Source: an uncultured bacterium
GTDB taxonomy: Bacteria > Planctomycetota > Planctomycetia > Pirellulales > UBA1268
DNA: 5,396 nucleotides
Assembly (NCBI GenBank): GCA_937959175.1
Contig: CALGAS010000611.1
Span: 1-5,396 of the forward strand
Direction of reading: 5' to 3'
The translations under genes were made by a program, and so were the position numbers. Shown here piece after piece: positions 1-3,675 of the stretch (positions are counted from its first letter, which is position 1; the number at the start of each line of letters is the position of its first letter). Below the pieces are notes generated by a model that was not told the origin of the DNA, did no database searches, and was given only the letters and a program-made list of their open reading frames with translations.

Positions 1-25
1 GCACGGGCTCACCCCGAGCCCGTGC
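1..25. repeat. Perfect extragenic palindrome, 10-bp arms
   Basis: The arms GCACGGGCTC (1-10) and GAGCCCGTGC (16-25) are exact reverse complements around a 5-base ACCCC loop. The transcript would form a very stable GC-rich hairpin. No T-tract follows, so it is not a textbook intrinsic terminator, although it could still end or protect the transcript of a gene lying to the left of the window. A degraded copy of the same sequence occurs at 58-81, which suggests a REP-like dispersed element. The element touches the window edge and may extend further left. Confidence 0.7.
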
Positions 26-57
26 GAGGTGAACCCAAGCGAGCGTCCGGCCAGATG

Positions 58-92
58 GCACGGGCCCAACCCGAGCCTGCGTAGGGGTTGGG
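58..92. repeat. Degenerate second copy of the palindrome overlapping a new hairpin
   Basis: Bases 58-81 align with bases 1-26 with two substitutions and a 2-base deletion; both begin GCACGGGC and end TGCG. The deletion destroys the original right arm. A different perfect 8-bp stem exists here instead: CCCAACCC (65-72) pairs with GGGTTGGG (85-92) around a 12-base loop. The hairpin ends 18 bases before the purine-rich site at 111-115, so it lies in the dus leader or just upstream of it. Whether it acts as a terminator, a translation-control hairpin or only a repeat cannot be decided from sequence alone. Confidence 0.5.
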
Positions 93-110
93 GTGGATCG
101 GTGGGAGCCA

Positions 111-115
111 AGGAG
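111..115 (+). promoter_or_regulatory. Candidate Shine-Dalgarno site for dus
   Basis: AGGAG at 111-115 is the only strong Shine-Dalgarno-like string ahead of the dus reading frame. It sits 2 bases before an in-frame GTG (118), which is too close, and 23 bases before the in-frame ATG (139), which is too far. It therefore does not settle the start. The ATG at 139 was chosen because family-like sequence begins soon after it. Confidence 0.3.
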
Positions 116-138
116 CGGTGACGGTAGACTCGCCCGCG

Positions 139-1200
139 ATGACCACGACGCAGACACGCGGCTTGTCGATCGGTGGGGTGCCCCTCGCCTCGCCGCTGGT
201 GCAGGCGGCCCTTTCCGGCTATAGCGACCGGGCGATGCGGCTGATCGCCCGCCGCCACGGGGCCGCCTATGCCGTCGGCGAGGTGCTGCTCGACAAGTTT
301 GTCACCGAGTCGAAGCGGGGCCGCAAGGCGGCGGCCCGGCTGGCCGTCGCCGACGAGGAACACCCCGTCGGCGGGCAGCTGATGGGATCGAATCCCGACG
401 ACTTCGCCCCCGCCGCCCGCCGGCTGGTCGCCGAAGGCTACGACGTGATCGACATCAACTTCGGCTGCCCGGTCAAGAAGGTGCTCGGCCGCTGCCGGGG
501 CGGCTATCTCCTCTCCCAGCCGGCGACCGCCCTCGAGATCGTTGGCCGCGTTCGCGATGCCGTGCCGCGTGAGGTGCCGGTCACGCTCAAGATGCGGCGG
601 GGCCTCGACGACTCTCCCGAGAGCCGCGACAACTTCTGGACCATCTTCGACGGGGCCTTCGCCCGCGGGGTGGCCGCGATCACCGTGCACGGCCGGTCGG
701 TCGAGCAGCGGTACGTCGGCCCGAGTAACTGGGCGTTTCTCGCCGAGGTCAAGCGACACGCCGGCGAGCGAACGGTGATCGGCTCGGGTGATCTCTTCTC
801 GGCGGCTGCCTGCCTGGCGATGCTTGAGGAGACGGGAGTCGACGGCGTGAGCGTGGCCCGGGGGGCGATCGGCAATCCCTGGATCTTCCGGCAGGCGGAG
901 GCCCTGCTCGCCGGCGAGCCGCTGCCGCCGCCGCCGACCGTGCACGAGCAGCGGGAGGTGCTCCGCGACCACTGGTCGCTGGCCGAGGCGATCTACGGCG
1001 AGGCGGTGGCGGGCCGCTCAATGCGGAAGTTTGGGATCAAGTACGCCCGGGTCCACCCCGATCCGCTCGGCACCCGCAACGCCTTCGTCGCGGTGAAGTC
1101 GGCGGCGGACTGGCAGGCGGTGCTCGAGCGGTTCTATGCGGACGACGCCTCCGGCCGCGATCCGTCGCTCGACATCGACGAGACCGGCGAATGCGGCTGA
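139..1200 (+). CDS. dus: tRNA-dihydrouridine synthase (DusB/NifR3-like)
   Basis: A flavin (FMN) and NADPH-dependent cytoplasmic enzyme that reduces specific uridines of tRNA to dihydrouridine. The 353-residue protein covers a full-length family member: an N-terminal TIM barrel and a C-terminal helical tRNA-binding domain (roughly 255-330). Visible motifs are QLMGSNPDDF (80-89), NFGCPVKKVLG with the catalytic Cys at 110, VTLKMRRG with Lys151 at the expected FMN-contacting position, TVHGR with His184, IGSGD (214-218), and ARGAIGNPWIF (from 240), the phosphate-binding loop. The first strand reads LVQAALSGYSD (20-30), where most relatives have an APMAG(V/I)TD-type motif; the typical IGNGD is IGSGD. 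In-frame GTG (118) and TTG (88) are alternative starts. The gene is convergent with queG and has no operon partner in view. The family is confident; the subfamily and target uridine are not assigned. Confidence 0.93.
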   Translation: MTTTQTRGLSIGGVPLASPLVQAALSGYSDRAMRLIARRHGAAYAVGEVLLDKFVTESKRGRKAAARLAVADEEHPVGGQLMGSNPDDFAPAARRLVAEGYDVIDINFGCPVKKVLGRCRGGYLLSQPATALEIVGRVRDAVPREVPVTLKMRRGLDDSPESRDNFWTIFDGAFARGVAAITVHGRSVEQRYVGPSNWAFLAEVKRHAGERTVIGSGDLFSAAACLAMLEETGVDGVSVARGAIGNPWIFRQAEALLAGEPLPPPPTVHEQREVLRDHWSLAEAIYGEAVAGRSMRKFGIKYARVHPDPLGTRNAFVAVKSAADWQAVLERFYADDASGRDPSLDIDETGECG

Positions 1201-1253
1201 GCCTGGGCGTCGGCCCCCGGCAGGCTGCAACCTTGCCGCCACGGTGATGCCAC

Positions 1254-2507
1254 TCATCCCGCGGCTGGCCCGGGTGGTATGCCGGAGCTGCCCTCGGTGG
1301 AAACCGCCAAGGCGACGGTGAGTTCCGCCCGCACGGACTCATCACGTTCGCAGGCCAGCCGCTCGGTGAGGGTCTCGCGTGCCCGGTCGGGCATCACGCC
1401 AGCGGCCAGCCAGCGGCCGAGGGCCCAGGCCGCCGCGCCGCGGATCACCGGTTCGGGATCGGCGAGGGCCGCCGCCAAGGCGGCAAAGGCCGGCTCATGG
1501 GGCCGGTTCCCAAGCGCGATCGCAGCCGATCGCAGCAGGCCTCGCCGCTTGGCCCGCAGAATCGGCGAGCCGCGAAACCGGTTTCGGAAGCCGGGCTCGT
1601 CGAGCAGCAGCACGTCGGCTAGCGACAGCGAGGCCTCCCCCTGCCGCGGCTGAAAAGCCGGCTCGACCGAGCCCGGGGCGAAGCGATTCCAGGGGCAGAC
1701 CTCCTGGCAGATGTCGCAGCCGAAGATCCAGTCGCCGAGGCCCGGCCGCAGGCCAGCCTCGACTGGCCCATGATCCTCGATCGTGATCGCCGAGATGCAC
1801 CGGGCGACATCGAGCACGCCGGGGGAGGGAAAGGCATCGGTCGGACAGGCATCGAGGCAGGCGGTGCAGGTTCCGCAGTGGTCGGCCTGCGGCGGCCCGT
1901 CGGCCGGCAGGGCGAGATCGGTGACCACCGCCGAGAGGAAGAAGTAGCTCCCCGCCCGCGGGTCGATCAGCATCGTGTTCTTGCCAAACCAGCCGAGGCC
2001 GGCCAGCCAGGCGAAGTCCCGCTCGGCCAGCGGCGCCGAGTCGACCACGCCGCGGGCCCGGCAGCCGGGCACCCTCTCCTCCAGCCAGGCGACCAACTGA
2101 TTGAGCCGCGTCCGCAAGAGATCGTGGTAGTCGTCGCCTCGGGCGTAGCGGGCGACACGGCCCTGGCCGGCCGGCAACGGCTCGGCCGCGGCATTACCGC
2201 CGATCGCGTGGTCGGTCGCCAGCATCACCACGCTCCGCGCTCCCGGCAGGATCGCCTCGAGCGATCGCCGCAACGGCTCGTGCCGCTCGAGCCAGGGCTG
2301 CATGACGCCGGCCAGCCCGGCCGCCAGCCAGCCGCGAAACTGCTCGTGGTGCGGCGGTACACCGGCGGCCCCGATGCCGAGCCGGTTGAAGCCGAGCTCG
2401 GCTGCCCGGCTGCGGAGGTCGCTGAGGACCGCGGGATCGACCGCCGAGCTCCCGACTGCTGGGCGGGACGACGGAGTCGGGAGGCCGTGATCAGGGCGGG
2501 CGTTCAC
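1254..2507 (-). CDS. queG: Epoxyqueuosine reductase QueG
   Basis: Catalyses the last step of queuosine synthesis, reducing epoxyqueuosine to queuosine at the wobble base of tRNAs with GUN anticodons; the family uses cobalamin and two 4Fe-4S clusters. Numbering is from the GTG at 2507 (417 residues). The cobalamin-binding core includes RYARGDDYHDLLRTRL and DSAPLAER, whose Asp156 is the conserved catalytic acid, followed by GLGWFGKNTML and AGSYFFL. The ferredoxin part has C211xxC214xxC217xxxC221P and C237 with C264xxC267xxxC271PWNRF, a complete set of eight cysteines. Residues from about 323 to 405 resemble the HEAT-like tRNA-binding tail (AIALGN, AAWALGRWL). Upstream in-frame TTG codons at 2519 and 2528 could add 4 or 7 residues, and no good Shine-Dalgarno decides between them. 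About 25 residues precede the family-like start. It ends 53 bp from dus, convergent, and is divergent from the lipoprotein gene. Confidence 0.95.
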   Translation of the reverse strand: MNARPDHGLPTPSSRPAVGSSAVDPAVLSDLRSRAAELGFNRLGIGAAGVPPHHEQFRGWLAAGLAGVMQPWLERHEPLRRSLEAILPGARSVVMLATDHAIGGNAAAEPLPAGQGRVARYARGDDYHDLLRTRLNQLVAWLEERVPGCRARGVVDSAPLAERDFAWLAGLGWFGKNTMLIDPRAGSYFFLSAVVTDLALPADGPPQADHCGTCTACLDACPTDAFPSPGVLDVARCISAITIEDHGPVEAGLRPGLGDWIFGCDICQEVCPWNRFAPGSVEPAFQPRQGEASLSLADVLLLDEPGFRNRFRGSPILRAKRRGLLRSAAIALGNRPHEPAFAALAAALADPEPVIRGAAAWALGRWLAAGVMPDRARETLTERLACERDESVRAELTVALAVSTEGSSGIPPGPAAG

Positions 2508-2623
2508 AGGGCGGGGCAACCTGGGCAAGGTGGGCCGGGAGACGAGCCTTCCATCGACCGCGGCGGTCGCGGGGACGCCGGTCGCGGCGGCCCATCATGG
2601 CGGAAACCCAGGATAAATGGTCT

Positions 2624-2685
2624 GGACCGACGCGGCAGACTCGCTATCGTCCCGAGCCACATCTCCGGACCGACGGAGTCTCGCC
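2624..2685. repeat. Imperfect direct repeat in the queG/lipoprotein divergent region
   Basis: GGACCGACG occurs at 2624-2632 and again at 2667-2675. Each copy is followed within 1-4 bases by a related octamer, AGACTCGC (2637-2644) and AGTCTCGC (2677-2684). The copies start 43 bp apart, about four helical turns. They lie in the 205-bp space between the divergent queG and lipoprotein starts, where operators are common, so a regulator site is possible. No convincing -35/-10 promoter was found here for either gene. The repeat could also be chance in GC-rich DNA. Confidence 0.3.
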
Positions 2686-2700
2686 AAACCGTCCTCCCGC

Positions 2701-2704
2701 GGAG
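2701..2704 (+). promoter_or_regulatory. Shine-Dalgarno site for the lipoprotein gene
   Basis: GGAG lies 8 bases before a GTG codon at 2713. This spacing, and the fact that the GTG places a lipoprotein signal peptide right at the N-terminus, favours 2713 over the in-frame ATG at 2617. From that ATG, 32 polar residues would precede the signal sequence. Confidence 0.55.
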
Positions 2705-2712
2705 CCCCCGCC

Positions 2713-3507
2713 GTGACAGCCACCCGCCCCGCCGACCACGACCGCCGGCCGCTTCTTGCAGGTGGCGGTGCGATCGTCATGCTCGTCGCCTTGATACCGC
2801 TGACCGGCTGCCAGACGCCCAATGCACCGACGGCCGTCCCTCCGCCAGGCACCGGCATGATCGGTCAGCCGGCTCCATATGGCGGCTGGGCGAGCCAGCC
2901 CCAGGGAGCCGCCTATCCGCCCTCGGTGAGCAGTCCGCCGCTGCCCGGCACGACCGCGCCGCCGCCGGGCCAGCCGACCCAGCCAATGCCCGGCCCCGCG
3001 ACGCAGTGGCAGAGCGCCTCGCCCACGGCCCAGCCTCAGACCAACTCCTGGTCGTGGTCGCAGCCCTCCTCAACCCAGCAGCCGTCGATCCAGCAGTACG
3101 GCCAGCAGCTGCAGAACTCGGCCAATCAGTTTCAGCAGAACGCGACCAACCAGGCACAGCAGTACGCCAACCAGATGCAGGCCCAGCCGCAGCAGTGGGC
3201 CAACCAGGCCCAGCAGACGGTGACCAACCAGCAGCAGCAGGCGGCACAGCAGATGCAAAACGCCGCCAACCAGTACCAGCAGCAGTTCAACAACGCCGCC
3301 AACCAGGCCCAGCAGCAGGCAAACCAGGCCATGCAGCAGGGCCAGCAGCAACTCAACAACGCCTTCCAGCAGGGGCAGCAGCAGGTCACGGCCCAGATGC
3401 CCCAATACCAGCAGCAGCCCTCGAGCTCATGGAACCCCTTCGCTACGAGCGCGAACTCGCTGCCGCCAGCCCGGGCGACGCCCCCGACGAGCATCCCCAG
3501 TTATTGA
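2713..3507 (+). CDS. Pro-rich and Gln/Asn-rich low-complexity lipoprotein, function unknown
   Basis: I do not recognise this 264-residue protein. Residues 1-33 form a type II signal peptide: a basic n-region with two arginines (11-12), a hydrophobic stretch (14-30), and the lipobox L-T-G-C with the lipidated Cys at 33. It should be processed by lipoprotein signal peptidase and anchored to a membrane facing the periplasm or cell surface. Residues 34-116 are Pro/Gly/Ser/Thr-rich with scattered aromatic residues. Residues 122-235 are Q/N-rich, 67 of 114 by hand count, and hold 11-residue repeats. The C-terminal tail (236-264) is again Pro/Ser-rich. The mature 232 residues contain no Asp, Glu, Lys or His and only one Arg (254), and the lipobox Cys is the only cysteine. 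There is no enzyme motif, so a structural, envelope-associated or aggregation-prone role is plausible but unproven. The start is GTG; an ATG at 2617 is an in-frame alternative. Divergent from queG, and 168 bp upstream of the SecA-like gene on the same strand. Confidence 0.85.
   Translation: MTATRPADHDRRPLLAGGGAIVMLVALIPLTGCQTPNAPTAVPPPGTGMIGQPAPYGGWASQPQGAAYPPSVSSPPLPGTTAPPPGQPTQPMPGPATQWQSASPTAQPQTNSWSWSQPSSTQQPSIQQYGQQLQNSANQFQQNATNQAQQYANQMQAQPQQWANQAQQTVTNQQQQAAQQMQNAANQYQQQFNNAANQAQQQANQAMQQGQQQLNNAFQQGQQQVTAQMPQYQQQPSSSWNPFATSANSLPPARATPPTSIPSY
3259..3390 (+). repeat. Four tandem 33-bp units encoding an 11-residue repeat
   Basis: Within the lipoprotein gene, residues 183-226 divide exactly into NAANQYQQQFN, NAANQAQQQAN, QAMQQGQQQLN and NAFQQGQQQVT. 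Positions 5, 7, 8 and 9 are Gln in all four and position 2 is always Ala. Small or hydrophobic residues occupy positions 2, 6 and 10, a 4-4-3 spacing typical of hendecad helices. Looser copies precede this block, such as YANQMQAQPQQ and WANQAQQTVTN. The DNA is dominated by CAG, GCC and AAC codons. Confidence 0.7.
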
Positions 3508-3531
3508 TGGGGCCCGTCATGGGGCCCGGTC
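3507..3531. repeat. Short tandem duplication at the lipoprotein stop codon
   Basis: ATGGGGCCCGTC (3507-3518) is followed directly by ATGGGGCCCGGTC (3519-3531), a tandem copy with one extra G. The first base overlaps the last base of the TGA stop. Each copy contains the self-complementary GGGCCC, as does 3539-3544 nearby, so the transcript could fold in several ways. It looks like a small slippage duplication in the 3' untranslated region. Confidence 0.5.
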
Positions 3532-3540
3532 GAGCCGTGG

Positions 3541-3561
3541 GCCCAGGTTTGCAACCTGGGC
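3541..3561. terminator. Perfect 9-bp inverted repeat after the lipoprotein gene
   Basis: GCCCAGGTT (3541-3549) and AACCTGGGC (3553-3561) are exact reverse complements around a 3-base TGC loop. The hairpin begins 33 bases after the lipoprotein stop, where a transcript end is expected. No run of T follows, so it would be a non-canonical terminator, a 3'-end stabiliser, or a copy of a dispersed palindromic repeat. Its sequence is unrelated to the palindrome at 1-25. Confidence 0.4.
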
Positions 3562-3628
3562 ATCGGGCAGGCTCCAAGCCCGCCCCCAGAGGTGTTGAAG
3601 CCCCGAAGGCCTCCCCCTGCCATCGAGG

Positions 3629-3634
3629 TATGAT
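3629..3634 (+). promoter_or_regulatory. Possible -10 element for the SecA-like gene
   Basis: TATGAT differs from the consensus TATAAT at one base and is the most AT-rich hexamer in this gap. Transcription would begin near 3641, giving a leader of about 35 bases. No good -35 hexamer lies 16-18 bp upstream (the sequence there is around AAGGCC), and no extended -10 TG is present, so this is a weak prediction. Confidence 0.25.
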
Positions 3635-3642
3635 GTGGACTC

Positions 3643-3658
3643 AGGCTCGTCCGAGCCT
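3643..3658 (+). promoter_or_regulatory. Hairpin immediately upstream of the SecA-like ribosome binding site
   Basis: AGGCTC (3643-3648) and GAGCCT (3653-3658) form a perfect 6-bp stem with a GTCC loop, ending two bases before the Shine-Dalgarno site. The right arm also overlaps the self-complementary CCTCGAGG (3656-3663), so the same bases could pair with the Shine-Dalgarno instead. Translational control is possible, but only the base pairing is observed. Confidence 0.35.
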
Positions 3659-3660
3659 CG

Positions 3661-3665
3661 AGGAG
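3661..3665 (+). promoter_or_regulatory. Shine-Dalgarno site for the SecA-like gene
   Basis: AGGAG ends 10 bases before the ATG at 3676. The resulting protein begins MLDWLGG and soon reads into SecA-type sequence, supporting this start. Confidence 0.7.
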
Positions 3666-3675
3666 AACCCACCCC

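Noticed and set aside
1..92. CRISPR array or tRNA-like structure
   Set aside because: There are only two imperfect copies without a regular spacer, and the hairpins do not fit a cloverleaf.
1201..1253. Bidirectional terminator between dus and queG
   Set aside because: Only a weak stem with a bulge (GGCAGG near 1219 with CCTTGCC near 1231) is present, without a T-tract on either strand. The convergent layout makes a terminator likely, but the sequence does not show one clearly.
139..2507. A tRNA-modification operon of dus and queG
   Set aside because: Both act on tRNA, but they lie on opposite strands and converge, so they cannot be co-transcribed.
2617..2712. N-terminal extension of the lipoprotein from the ATG at 2617
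   Set aside because: It would put 32 polar residues before the signal peptide, and its AGGA is only 3 bases from the ATG. The GTG at 2713 has GGAG at 8 bases and starts directly with a lipoprotein signal sequence.
3070..3405. Leucine-rich frames on the - strand looking like a membrane protein
   Set aside because: They are the reverse complement of the CAG-rich Q/N domain: CAG read backwards becomes CTG (Leu) or TGC (Cys). The apparent hydrophobicity is an artefact.
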